NCBI GenBank assembly: GCA_036346205.1
Contig: JARFJB010001817.1
Span: 1,044,001 to 1,108,000, forward strand
Direction: 5' to 3'
Origin: Vesta saturnalis
Lineage: Eukaryota; Arthropoda; Insecta; Coleoptera; Lampyridae
DNA: 64,000 nucleotides
The notes beneath the pieces were generated by a model. That model had not been told where the DNA came from. It saw only the letters and a program-made list of their open reading frames with translations, and did not search any database. Positions 1 through 11,717 of the stretch are shown piece after piece (the first letter of the stretch is position 1; each line of letters opens with the position of its first letter). The position numbers were made by a program, and so were the translations under genes.

Positions 1-189
1 CTTAATTCGATAGATATTATTTTTATAGGTTTTACCATATATACTACAGAAACGAATTTAAAACTGGTATTTTAGAATAAACTAAATTTAACGCTTGTTT
101 TAATTGATTTTTACTTAATATTTTATCTATATCCTTTTCGTGGTGTCCCGTTATTTACTGTTATTTATTTTATTAAATTATGTTCTTTC

Positions 190-890
190 TGAAAATTGGA
201 TTCTGATGAAGGTACATTTAAGAATCTATGTATATAAGAATTAAATGCCGCCATTTTATAATTATATGGATGGACAGATGAACTACTGAGTGTATGGTAA
301 GGTTTGGGAAAATTAGAAATATCGAGTCTATTATCTATTTTAGTGACAGTTAAATCTAAAAAAATAATTTGGTTATTATTTTCTGTCTCTAAAGTAAATT
401 CTATCGATGGATGTAGTTTTTTTTAATTGTTAGTATTTAGTTGTCTATTAGAACCTGTGAATTATGCAAAAATATCGTCAACATGTCTGTACAAAAATAA
501 AAAATTACTACTAAGAAGGTGGCTATGTATCTGATTTACTAAATTATCCATAAATATTTCTTCTAACAAGGACTTAATGGGTTTCCCATTATAACACCTT
601 CTTTAGAGATAAAGGTATCGTTATCAAATTCAAAGTAAGTACACCTAGGATCGACGGAAACAAATTCTATACATCAATTGAAATCAATTTAGTATTTTTT
701 AGGGATATTTTGGATTAACTGAAGTGAATTTTTATTATTATGTTTAGGAGCAAACAATTTTGTTGGATAATGTCTATTTAATCTGTTAGATATTCTAAAT
801 GCAAGTGCTGTTATGTATGAAACTACAGGTATAATTGGGTAATCTTTTATGCTAACATTATAATCTAAACAGTCAAACTCTAAATCAAAA
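190..890 (-). pseudogene. Penelope-like element reverse transcriptase fragment
   Basis: Translating the minus strand through several stops gives a Penelope-like (PLE) reverse transcriptase in order: a 'PVVSYI' stretch near 830, 'GVIMGNPLSP' near 600-575, 'YRHVDDIF' near 495-470 (the catalytic YxDD-type site), then 'FFDLTVTKID' and 'HPYNYKMAAFNSYIHRFL' near 360-230, which match the C-terminal thumb of this family. Stops and frameshifts are frequent, so it is not expressed as one protein. The endonuclease domain that should follow lies on the opposite strand from 905, so the copy is internally inverted. The family call is confident; the borders are approximate. Confidence 0.75.
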
Positions 891-904
891 ACTGATAGGG
901 GAGA

Positions 905-1213
905 TAAGTCCGGAGTCTATAAGTTGAATTGTTGTGATTGTAATAAATGTAATATCGGTCAAATAGGAAAAAGTTTTAAACTGGAATATCTCAAAATTTT
1001 AGATCTTTTCAATGTAATAGTAATAAATTAAACTACGCTTCATCCTTAAATATAGAAAACCATAGTTTTAATAGTAACTTTGAAATTTTAGACATTCACA
1101 ACAAAAGTAGAAAACTAGATTTATTAGAAGGTTTAAAAATTAATAAAAGAAAACACTCAGGTCAGTTATTAAACGAACAATTAGATGTATACAATTCACC
1201 ACTTTTTAATTGA
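905..1213 (+). pseudogene. Penelope-like GIY-YIG endonuclease fragment
   Basis: Plus-strand frames give 'YKLNCCDCNKCNIGQIGKSF', the cysteine-containing GIY-YIG segment characteristic of Penelope-like endonucleases, followed in other frames by 'ENHSFNSNFEILDIHNKSRK' and 'LLNEQLDVYNSPLFN', the usual C-terminal end of the ORF. Frameshifts and stops show decay. It belongs to the same kind of element as the reverse transcriptase at 190-890 but in the opposite orientation. The 3' flank (1252-1380) looks like the element's terminal repeat. Confidence 0.7.
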
Positions 1214-1251
1214 TAAATTATTTTGTTCCCCCACTTTCTTGACAACTGGTT

Positions 1252-1315
1252 AAATGTTGTATAAAAACATGTGCATTGTAAGTAAATGTTGTATAAAAAC
1301 ATGTGCATTGTAAGT
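1252..1315. repeat. Two tandem 32-bp repeats
   Basis: The 32-mer starting aaatgttgtataaaaacatg occurs twice back to back (1252-1283 and 1284-1315) with no visible difference. It lies between the endonuclease fragment and the hammerhead-like motif, probably inside the 3' terminal region of the Penelope-like element. Confidence 0.85.
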
Positions 1316-1334
1316 AAATTTAGTTTAAATACTC

Positions 1335-1372
1335 AATCTGATGAAGACGCAGTGTTATCGAAACGATTCTTA
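1335..1372 (+). ncRNA. Hammerhead-like core, degenerate
   Basis: The string ctgatga is followed 15 bases later by gaaac, the two conserved core boxes of a hammerhead ribozyme, in the region expected for a Penelope terminal repeat. Only a weak 3-bp helix II can be drawn and helix I is poor, so activity is doubtful. The motif at 11840-11880 is much better formed. Confidence 0.3.
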
Positions 1373-1383
1373 TTTTAAATAAT

Positions 1384-3059
1384 AGAGTGAAACGTCAAAA
1401 TGTGTTTGTTTTATTTCTACGTTTGTGTTTCAAAACAAAAAATTAAAGGTTAGTTTCATGCATTAGTAAGGAAAATGATTCAATGTTCGATGCACTATAG
1501 CCCGAGGAACAACTAAATCTCTTGAAATTAGTCTACCACTTATCTGAAGGTTGTTGTCCACATACGCTAAAACATTTATCACGTTTTCCTCAGTTATTCT
1601 GCCATCTTGGAATACATTATTTGTTGTATCTATTCATAATATGGTGCAATTGTATCATAAATGTATTGTGAACACTTTTGCTCTTTTCAGTAATAATTTT
1701 GAAATGGAGACTTCAAAATCATTTAGTAAATATGTATAATTCATTAAATTACATATTGTAATAGAAATAAAATTGATAAATTCAAAAATAATTGATGGAT
1801 GACCATTGTCATCCTCGCGATCAATGGTGTTATTATTACCCACGCGACTGCTCAACGGTTAAGAAATGCGGTGCGCGGTCCCTCAGATTTTTTTTGTGTC
1901 TAAACAGATATCATCAATTAAAAAGTAACAAAAAAAAATTACTATTGAATGTCTCTTTCTGTAACCATTTTTTTGAAAGTTATTGGCCTTAACATTAAAA
2001 AGTTTTTGACTGGTTTATGCCGGGTTACCCGTGTTTCGTACACTAATGGTCCACTGATAATAACTAATATCATCTTAAAAGATGACCTACGTAAGGAGTA
2101 CAATACCGAATATTATTCAAATCGATCCAAGCGTTCTGTCGTTATAACTAAAATAACTTTTTCTTGAAAGAACTTTGAAGAAGAATACTAGCTAAATGAA
2201 ACGTAATTTCATATAGGTAAGTTTAGTAAATAGTCTTATTTTCGAACCAGGAATCTGTGGTTAAGTGATGTCCACACATTTTAGGGACACCCTGTATATC
2301 AATGTTTTATTTATATTTCTTCTATTTTCAGTTTAAAATGAGATAACCAATTGCGGTTTTCATTAGTTTTTGTACGTTCTTTTTGCTCTATCTAACCATG
2401 TTCAAAAGTATATATCGTTTTATTTAAACTATACGAAAGATTTCACTAAATGTAAGTTTTTGAGATATCGCCCCGTAGCGGTATTACTAAAAGGTCATAA
2501 GGTAACAGATAAGGCACGGAAAGCTCTTCTAAACAAGATCACGTTCACTCAATTCCAGAGTTTGAGCATTTTTCGAAGTGTACCTAACCTTCTCCTACCA
2601 CTTTATTTGACAAATGCCACAGATAACGCCTGAAGCTTTTTTGTTGAGAAAACTGTGAACGTTGCAATGATCATATTTTTGGGGGTACCTTCTCTTGTAA
2701 TTCTTTGAAAAAATCGTATTTTTATGTTTTGATGCTACTATTCAGCCCCTTAAAAAGTTGTCTCAGAGACTTGTAAATATTTTCGAATAATTTCTTAATA
2801 AAAATATATTTTTTTCTAAAACTGAGATGAATAGTTTTGGAGACGTAGTCGTCTACCTCTCCTAATGGGACACCCGGTACCACATAAAGTAAAAAAGAAA
2901 AGGGCACAATTTCTTTAATTGTGTAAGAATAAGGTGTATTTGTTACATGGGTAGATAATACTTGCATGGAGGCACAATGTATTTGATTAACGTTTCTTTT
3001 CCGGTTTTTCTGGTAACTTTGTCAGGATTCTAGTTAGTTGACTCTCAATTTGGATCGCA
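1384..3059. other. No gene seen; scattered transposon-end-like motifs
   Basis: No coding sequence was recognised. At about 2281-2299 the string gggacaccctgtata and at about 2865-2880 the string taatgggacacccggt resemble ends of insect TA-target MITEs, but no matching partner was found. Open frames here show no family resemblance. Confidence 0.5.
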
Positions 3060-3480
3060 TTTTAGAAATTGATACGTAATGCATAGGCGCCCGTTTGAAA
3101 TACAATTTTTTTATAAGTGTGGCACCCAGGATCCTTAAGGCCTTGTCGCAGGCCCAAACGACACGGAAATATTGTACGTATAGGTTTTTCTGGACGTGCA
3201 AAAAAAGTCCATAATACAGTTCCTAAACGGTTTATTTGGGGGCGGAGGTGTGGGTGTGCGAGTGCGCGTGTGTGTATGTTAGTATCCGCGATAACTCCTG
3301 AACTTACTTGCAATTTCCCATTTGTGCTTTATTTCGCTTCTCTTGGAGCTGATTAGATTTTAGGAAAAATCCGACAGTGGAGAGGAGGTTTTATTAGGAG
3401 CTGTTTTAGGTTTTTATCAAATATTTTTGAAACAGCTACACATTTCAAACATATAAAAATACCGGCGTGTAGATCTTAAA
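3060..3480. repeat. Diverged copy of the repeat family also at 60838-62095
   Basis: The order of a (tg/cg)-rich tract near 3245-3285, 'gataactcctgaactta', 'ttaggagctgttttaggt' and 'gaaacagctacac' parallels the two arms at 60838-61090 and 61846-62095 (cgcgcg tract, 'gataactccataacg', 'ttaggagcacttcttgg', 'gaaacagctgca'). It is a dispersed repeat of unknown class. Confidence 0.6.
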
Positions 3481-4894
3481 AATGTGTAGACATTTTTTAA
3501 TAATAATATAATTTTACATAACTTTTCTTTATAAAGTTTCTTAATGCTTAAACTGTATTATCCTCATTTTTATAGAGGCGGGCGGCTTTGGGAATAAAGT
3601 CATTAATCGTTTATAGCGTGTATTGCTTTTTGTGCAAGTAAAAATTAAATTAAACTGCAATAAAACACACCGGTAGGTTAGTAAGAAAGTTTAGAAATGT
3701 CAATGTCGTCAGACCAAATGCACGTGCAGTATTGGAAAAAATTAACTTCGAAAATACAACACATCAACAAACGACCACTAATAAACAGCTAACAAACGAT
3801 TACAACACTAGAAAACGTTCCCGCCGATTATTTGTGCGATTCAGTAAAAGTACGGGTGAATGAAAAGTGAAATAGAATACTTTTATAGATTTGTTAGATT
3901 TAAATTATAACTATATATTCGTTATGACAATCTAAACTTTTAAATCTGCCGTTCGGAAGTAATGCGTTCCTGTGACATGATAAGAAAAATGGTGCGGCTT
4001 CGGTACTTGTCATTGGTGACAGATGTTAAAAAATAAAAAAACGTTGTTACATTTTAGTTTCTCAGTTAAATTGAATAATGTATTTTAGGTACATTAAATG
4101 TGTTTTAATTTGTTAAACCGAATTAATGTGTATTCCAATTCAACAAATTAGACGCGCCGTACGGAAGTACATTTTGAATTTGGCATCGTCATTTTTTAGT
4201 GATTACATAAGTTTTTTTTATGTAAAACTGAGGCTAGATAACGAGCATGAGTCAGTAATGGTTTTTCACCTGTTTAAACTATAAAACCATACATTTTTAG
4301 ACATAAAAATGTGAGTAATAACTGTGCAAATGTGTAGATTTCAAAATCCGAAATTAGTACGCCTGTTCAGAATCAGAATTTGATATGATATTTACATTCA
4401 TAGAGGATGAGCATGGGAATAAAAAGGGGATTAAATTTAAGGGTTTTGGTTATCGTATTTTACTTGCTGGCGCCGAAACATCCTGGCGGCGGAAAATCTT
4501 AGCATCGAAACGTCCCATAGGTTGGTAGTAGCACTTTTTTCGAAGATTTTCTTATCGAGTCCTAAGAATATTAAGGAGATGGAAAATGTATTTGTAATTT
4601 TCATAGTAATACATTTCAGAAAATGGTAACGCTTTATTCAGCAAATACTATTTTAAACGCGATTTACCATCCACAAGTTAGTAAATCGAATTATGAAAAC
4701 TATGTTGCCATCTTTTAATTAAAATAACTAACCGAACTTGGCAACATTTAGCGTAAGTAGCTTGCACTATATGTGTGTAATGCCGCTGATGACCCATTAT
4801 TTTGCGAATAAAAAATTACTATTGTATTTCGTTTGAAACATACGATTGCTTCAGGTCCGGATCAAATATCTAAGCATCTTATCTGGGACTCATA
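3481..4894. other. No gene recognised
   Basis: AT-rich DNA with a few GC islands (3570-3600, 4480-4520). No coding, RNA or repeat family was identified. Confidence 0.5.
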
Positions 4895-5060
4895 CTGTCC
4901 TCGCCAGGAATGTTTACCGCTACGTCATCATATACAATCATATGGTGTAATATGAAAAACATGAGTCAAAATTATTTGTTATAAGAAATTCTAATTATAA
5001 AATATACTCCGAGATGGCAGCATTTAAAGTTGAAGTATGCTAAAATACAATTATTTATTT

Positions 5061-7375
5061 TTTGCACAATTGAGCTTTTTCGTTCATTTACCATATCTGT
5101 TTCCAAGACAGTAGGATATGTTTACTGATTGCAAGGTCCAACTCGTCGGTAAGTATATTATTTACCGACCTCTTTTACTTACCAACGTAAAATTATATAT
5201 ACTACATATCTATATTTCACAACAAGAACAAAAATTTGGACATTTCTATTTAAAAAGTCACTTTTGACTTTTCGTTTATTTAGTAGAAATTAAATAATTT
5301 CACTTGTGGTAAATTTCATACAACCGTGCAAAAAACTGTATGAGTATCGCGAACATTAAGGGTTGTACCGGTCTCGGGCCAAATTGGAGGGGTAAATGTC
5401 CCTTACTGTTCTTGATACTCAATATACTATTTTGCACGATCGAGCTTTTTCGTTTATTTACCATATCTGTTTCCAAGACAGTAGGATATGTTTACTGGTT
5501 GCAAGACCCCAACTCGTCGGTAAGATTTTACTTACCGACGTTTTTTACTTACCAACGTAAAGTTATATGTAGGTATTATATTTCACAACAATAAGAAGAA
5601 AATATTTGGACTTTTCTATTTAAAACGTCACTTTTGACTTTTCGTTTATTTATTAAAAATTAAATAATTTCAATTGTCGTAAATTTAATACAATCGTGCA
5701 AAAAACAGTTGAGCATCACGAACATTAAGGGTTGTACCAGTCTCCGGCCAAATTGTAGGCTGAGCTATGGCCATCGACCGGTAAACGTCCTTACTGTTCT
5801 TGATACTCAATATACTATTTTGCACGATCGAGCTTTTTCGTTTATTTACCATATCTGTTTCCAAGACAGTAGGATATGTTTACTGGTTACAACGCCCAAC
5901 TCGTCGGTAAGATTTTACTTACCGACGTTTTTTACTTACCAACGTAAAGTTATATGTAGGTATTATATTTCACAACAATAAGAAGAAAATATTTGGACTT
6001 TTCTATTTAAAACGTCACTTTTGACTTTTCGTTTATTTATTAAAAATTAAATAATTTCAATTGTCGTAAATTTAATACAATAGTGCAAAAAAATCAGTTG
6101 AGCATCACGAACATTAAGGGTTGTACCAGTCTCCGGCAAATTGTAGGCTGAGCGATGGCCGTCGTCCGGTAAACGTCCCGTACTGTTCTTGATACTCAAT
6201 ATACTATTTTGCACGATTGAGCCTTATCGTTTATTTACCATATCTGTTTCCAAGGCAGTAGGATATGTTTACTGGTTGCGAGGCCCAACTCGTCGGTAAG
6301 ATTTTACTTACCGACGTATTTTACTTACCAACGTAATATTATATATAGGTACTATATATTTTACAACAAAAAATTTGGACATTTCTATTTAAAACGTCAC
6401 TTTTGACTTTTCGTTTATTTAGTAGGAATTAAATAATTTCAGTTATGGTAAATTTAATACAATCGTTCAAAAAACAGTATGGGCATCACGAACATTAAGG
6501 GTTGTACCGGTCTCCAGCCAAATTGGAGGCTGAGCGATGGTCGTCGACCGGTAAACGTCCCTTACTGTTCCTGATCCTAAATATACTATTTTGCACGATC
6601 GAGCTTTTTCGTTTATTTACCATATCTGTTTCCAAGACAGTAGTATGTGTTTACTGGTTGCGAGGCCCAACTCGTCGGTAAGATTTTACTTACCGACGTT
6701 TTTTACTTACCAACGTAAAATTATGTATAGGTATTATATTTCACAACAATAAGAACGCATAATTTGGACATTTCTATTTAAAACGTCACTTTTGACTTTT
6801 CGTTTATTTATTAAAAATTAAATAATTTCAACTGTCGAAAATTTAATACAATCGTGCAAAAAAAAAACAGTTGAGCATTACGAACATTAAGGGTTGTACC
6901 AGTCTCCGGCCAAATTGTAGGCTGAGCGATGGCCATCGACCGGTAAACGTCCTTTACTGTTCTTGATACTCAATATACTATTTTGTACGATTGAGCCATT
7001 CGTTTATTTACCATATCTGTTTCCAAGGCAGTAGGATATGTTTACTGGTTGCGAGGCCCAACTCATCGGTTAAGATTTTATTTACCGACGTCTTTTACTT
7101 ACCAATGTAAAATTATGTATAGGTACTATATTTCACAACAATAAGAACAAAAATTTGGACATTTCTATTTAAAACGTCACTTTTGACTTTTCGTTTATTT
7201 AGTAGAAATTAAATAATTTCAGTTATGGTAAATTTAATACAATCGTGGAAAAACAGTATGGGCATCACGAACGTTAAAGGTTGTACCGGTCTCCGGCCAA
7301 ATTGGGCTTCGCTCAACATCCAAACATGGCCGTCGACCGGTAAACGTCCTACTGTTCTCGATACTTAATATACAG
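5061..7375. repeat. Tandem array of a ~370-392-bp unit, six copies
   Basis: The landmark tttgcac(g)a followed by gagctttttcgttt recurs at 5061, 5431, 5819, 6208, 6590 and 6982, giving periods of 370, 388, 389, 382 and 392 bp; the array stops near 7372. Units carry the same landmarks in order: 'tgtttccaagacagtagg', a perfect 10-bp inverted repeat cgtcggtaag / cttaccgacg, 'aaaacgtcacttttgactt', 'cattaagggttgtacc' and 'gaccggtaaacgtcc'. Copies differ by small indels. Two open frames (5340-5594 and 5709-5981) are by-products of the repeat and are not called as genes. Confidence 0.9.
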
Positions 7376-7968
7376 AGTGATCAATCTCAAGTGTATACCA
7401 CGTGATCAAAATATTTAAGTTGGTACCACTGATATGTTGGTAAGAAGCTGTATTGCTCTAGCTACTCTAGAGCATAGTTCGAGTAAAAACTACGATCAGT
7501 TTCAAATCTGTATGAAGGTCATTAACTTATACATATAAAATATTATCTTATTTAAATAATGACTATTTTGTATTTGATTAGACTGCATCTCTATAAAATG
7601 CAACAAAATAAATAAAATATTATTTAATGATTGGATTAAATCATTACAAAATAATGAATCTTAAGTATTTAAATGTTATAATTTCATTATAATTAAATAA
7701 AATTTACAGTACATGTTTGAAAACGGCATGGCGTTTAAATTCGATATCACAATTTGAAATTCAGAATATATAATTTGTCTTGATATAGACAGTTTGTAAA
7801 TAACTCAAGAAAATACAAATGTGAAAAGGAAGGTATAATATGACATAAACTAAAACGACTAAAACCACACTAAAAATCCAAAGCAGCCAACTGCAAAACA
7901 CAACAATATTAACAACTAGGGATTTTTGCCATACCACTACAGTACACTTGAGATTGATCATGTTGTAC
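7374..7968. mobile_element. Small MITE-like element with short inverted ends
   Basis: The string tgatcaatctcaagtgtata near 7379-7398 is repeated inverted near 7943-7963 (gtacacttgagattgatca). The ~0.6-kb interior is AT-rich and has no coding sequence. It sits just after the tandem array inside the larger transposon. Confidence 0.45.
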
Positions 7969-8639
7969 TATATTGTAATTTATTTTGTAAAAATTAGAGA
8001 ACGTTGATTATCGTAATGATAACATTTGAAAACCAAAATTTTGATCTCTTAACAGGTGTTTGGTACGTTATTTTTACAGCCCGAAGGTTATGTGAAGTTA
8101 TAACCTACAAACAATGCAATTTTCAACAAAATGTAAACATTTAATAATTGCAGCGAAATGATAAAACATGAGAATCATCGTGTTGTAAGTTGCTGATAAA
8201 CAATCATACAATTGATTACAGATTCAATTTATAGGTTAAACAATTTGCATGAAACAACTGTCGAGCTGCACTATTTACACTTCGCAAGACTACTACATTT
8301 CATAATTATAATTTCTTATTGTTGATACTAATTCAGTAGAAATAATGGCCCATGATAAGATGGTAATATTAATACACAAAATGGATGTTAAGTTACGTGC
8401 CTAAATAAAATGGAACTATTATTTGTAAGAAGATGACATTTAATGTGAAACATAAATTTTTTGGGAAATGTGTGAATTAACATATTGAGAAGCATTTTAC
8501 CACAAACTATATTGTACTTACATTATGGAAATACATTACTAATAGAAATTGTGTTAAATATGAGCTAACACACTTGTATTTACTAATTGTACGTTGTAGA
8601 AACATGCTTTTTAAAGTGTAAAACTTTCTAATCTGAGCT
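7969..8639. other. No gene recognised
   Basis: AT-rich interior of the 4895-10174 transposon; no coding or repeat signal seen. Confidence 0.5.
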
Positions 8640-9830
8640 TTCAGAATAGTTTCCGATGTTAATAACCAGTTCGTCAACTGTGATGTCCAACATTTCTTCC
8701 CGTTTATACCATTGCTTTATTGTTTCTTCAATATGTCGCACACAATTAGCCCACACGGTTTCATCACATTGCTATAAAGCTTCGTTCCACATCGCAATTA
8801 CGTATCTTTATAGCCATCTCATCCAATATGGTTGTCATAATATCTCTTTGCGTGTGCCCATACTAATTCCGTCGCATTTAACTCACATTGATATGGTGGT
8901 AATCTTAATACTTCGTGTCCGTAGCTTCTTATTATTTCATCTACTTCGTACCTTTTTTGTACTTGAAGTGACTTAATTAGACCATACAGCTCGGTTTTGA
9001 AGAGTCTGGGATTGTGACTGATGTGATTCTGTGTTAATCAGATCAGGTAACCATATTCCCTTTTGTCCAGGATCAAGTTGATAGCTTTTCAACTAACATT
9101 GAATGGTATGGTGAATTATCAATTATAATTAGCGAAGACTCTTTTAAATTTGTTAGCAAATGTTCAATAAGCCATTTCTTAAACATGGCCCCATTCATTT
9201 CACCATGATAATCTTCCTTTAACGATCTTGATGCAAATAACAGAGCAGCACCTTGTACAAATCCTTTGGCGGATCCGGCCTGAATAACAATAAATCTCTT
9301 GCTATGGTAGCCTTGAGGTTTTCGTACACTCCTAATGTCTTCATCCTGCCATGATTTTCACGTTTCATCCATAAATGCTACTCGTTAACGATTAGGTGAA
9401 TTAATCTCTTTAATGTATTGTTTAAGAAATTTTATTCTGAAGACTTCTGTCACTTATTAATATGTGACTGTTACGAATTTCTGCATTTAAACTTACAACT
9501 GTGACGTTTTTCTGTAAATAAATTAGTATGTCAAACATGTGTAAAAGATTGTGATGTAGTATTACTCACTTTGTGCATGCATATTGTATAACATATTCCT
9601 TATGCCTATTTTGGATGTTTGAGGTAGATCGTCAAATTTTGTTTTCTTGTGTGGTCGTTTTGTTTAAACAGGGTTAGATGCAGCTCGAGACTTGATAATT
9701 ATTACCGTTTTCTGAGATATACATAAGGCGCTTGCCACACGCTGTAATTTCCTGATTGTAATGAATTAAGATATAAACACTTAATGTCATACTTACTTCT
9801 TGGACAACAGATACTAATATCAGGGGACCC
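8640..9830 (-). pseudogene. DDE transposase of the IS630/Tc1 superfamily, decayed
   Basis: Minus-strand translation through stops gives an N-terminal stretch 'SRAASNPV.TKRPHKKTKFD' (about 9690-9630), 'VAFMDET' near 9385-9360 (first catalytic D), 'GYHSKRFIVIQAGSAKGFVQ' near 9320-9260, 'SLIIIDNSPYHS' near 9135-9095 (second D), and 'LRLPPYQCELNATELVWA' near 8915-8855 (final E). This D-D-E order with the LPPYxCExNxxE block is that of an insect transposase family also present at 57770-58640. Several frameshifts and stops separate the blocks. It lies inside the transposon 4895-10174, whose ends it presumably once recognised. Confidence 0.7.
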
Positions 9831-10174
9831 CCATTTTCTTTAAAGGGTGGAATAAATGGTGATTAGAAGAAGTAAATGTAGGAAATGAGGAAACAGCCAA
9901 AGGATAAACAAACAAATTGAGGTTATGTACCTAGTATTAGTCAAATGAGAATTAAATTCATATGCATATAAAACAAATTGATTTCGCGTTTATAGGTTTG
10001 CTCTTTCTACTACATTTGCTTATTCAATACCGTATGTCTATTTCCTCAAATGCACTATGAATGTTCCCCATCCTTATTTAATTCACTCTTTCATATGAGA
10101 AGGCAGTATAAACAAATTGAATAGCTAAATTCATAAATTAATGACATAGCGGTAAACATTCCTGGCGAGGACAA

Positions 10175-10989
10175 TATTTAATCCTGTTACGAAAATTTCT
10201 ATTTTTCCCAACACGAATCTGCCTAGTTTTTAAAATTGTTGAATTGTTCAATAATAAAGTCGATAATAAGCTGCCATTTCACAAAATAATATCGTACAAA
10301 TGTGAAATTTTGTTGTACTGTTAATACTATAATTAATATATAATTACAATTATTAAAAATCATGTGTATTTTCAATTATTTTTATGAATAAATTATTGTC
10401 TAAATACCTCAGGGATTTTTTTTATGTATGTATTCACTTTATTTGGGTTTTTGGTAATAAAGATCAAGGTGTGGGTTTTTCAAACTTGTACGTTACGCAC
10501 ATGGTTAATGGCACCAAATCCAAATGTCATATCTGTATTAGACCTACATAATCGTTATAGTTACATATTTGAATAACAATGCTTTTTTGTTATATATTGC
10601 AGACTAGACAAGTTTGAGTATGCACTATTTCCTGCAAACGTAAACTAAACGCGCTCTTCCAAAACGGATGATTTCCTGTACGTTATAATTCTCAGTATTG
10701 TCATTACCGGCTTTGGACCCACATGCGACCAAATGCGAATTTCTCTTAAGCGCTCCTACAATTCCCACGTCGACACAGTGCTTCTGGTCGGTTATCCTTT
10801 GAACCAAGTAGCGTAGACAAATAAAATTATTTTAGTAATCTCTGCAAGCGTTGTTATAAATAAAAAGATTAACTTGGACAAAATATATAATTGTAAAAGA
10901 ATATGTACAGCCTCAATATATTGAATCCTATTCTATTTAATGTAATAGATTTTTAATATTAATGCTGTTTTCACAAACGTTACTAACAT
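10175..10989. other. No gene recognised
   Basis: AT-rich flank between the 5.3-kb transposon and the first hAT fragment. No coding family was recognised in either strand. Confidence 0.5.
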
Positions 10990-11380
10990 AGATTCGTCAT
11001 AAAAATTACACTTTCCTACTGTTAAATGAAGCAAATTCATCAATTATGTCATTTAAGTCAACAAGATCACAAACATCGCTTTCAATCGATATTAATGCTA
11101 AGCCAGCTAAACGCTCTTGGAAAATACTACTTAGATCTTAAATAGTTTTTAATTAACTTTGAACGGGGAGAATGATCTTTTATCTGCTGCAACTGAAACT
11201 GGAATTGTTAATAAAATTTGCAATGCAACGGTTAAATTTGGAAAAACGCATTTAATACATGAGTATACATGTACTGTAATATTTCCGGAGGATAATAGTT
11301 CGGTAAGGCAGTAATTGTATCTCTAAAATGTTTATTTCTGTGTATACATCTAGCCCACATATCTTTTTCTTCTCCATCCC
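10990..11380 (-). pseudogene. hAT transposase C-terminal fragment (element 1)
   Basis: Minus-strand frames give 'LLTIPVSVAADKRSFS', then 'SIFQERLAGLALISIESDV' and 'LNDIIDEFASFNSRKV', which is the C-terminal dimerisation region of hAT transposases of the ZMYM1/DUF4371 type. At least two frameshifts are present. The fragment stops exactly at the TTAA that borders the piggyBac element; the preceding part of the same reading resumes beyond the piggyBac at 13382. Confidence 0.7.
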
Positions 11381-11717
11381 TTAACCCTTTGCAACCGGAT
11401 TTTATTTTTTGTTAAAAGAAAACCATACTTTTTTAACACATGGGATTATATGGTAAATACTTCACAAATAACTCATACACATTTATTTATTTATTGTAGT
11501 TTATTATTTATTTAGTCGTTCCATATTATGACCACCAGGAAATTACAAACTAATTAAATAGAAAATATATTTATTATAACTCATGAAATTTAAGAAAACA
11601 ATTCCGCGAACTATAGATCGGTCTCGAAGAATAATGAAAACATTTACAATGCTTAGATCTAAGAAATGCCAGAAAATAGCCTGAAAAATCTGGAACACTG
11701 GAACTGTGGCAGGATCT

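Larger units (their letters stand above)
4895..10174. mobile_element. IS630/Tc1-type DNA transposon with TA target sites
   Basis: The left end reads (ta)ctgtcctcgccaggaatgt and the right end, read inversely, (ta)ttgtcctcgccaggaatgt; the match continues for about 33 bp (to 'tgtttaccgctayGtcat') and both ends are flanked by TA (4893-4894, 10175-10176). The 5.28-kb interior holds a tandem array (5061-7375), a small inverted-repeat element (about 7374-7968) and a decayed DDE transposase on the minus strand (about 8640-9830). Ends, TA duplication and transposase type agree. Whether the tandem array is original cargo or later insertion is open. Confidence 0.7.

Noticed and set aside
2722..2967. Minus-strand frame of 81 codons near 2.8 kb
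   Set aside because: It overlaps a transposon-end-like motif and has no recognisable domain.
3062..3356. Overlapping open frames on both strands near 3.1-3.35 kb
   Set aside because: They lie in a dispersed repeat copy and have no family resemblance.
5340..5981. Two similar open frames (about 84 and 90 codons)
   Set aside because: They are copies of the same part of the tandem repeat unit, not conserved in the other units.
5061..7375. CRISPR-like interpretation of the tandem array
   Set aside because: Units are ~385 bp, contiguous and without variable spacers, and the genome is eukaryotic.
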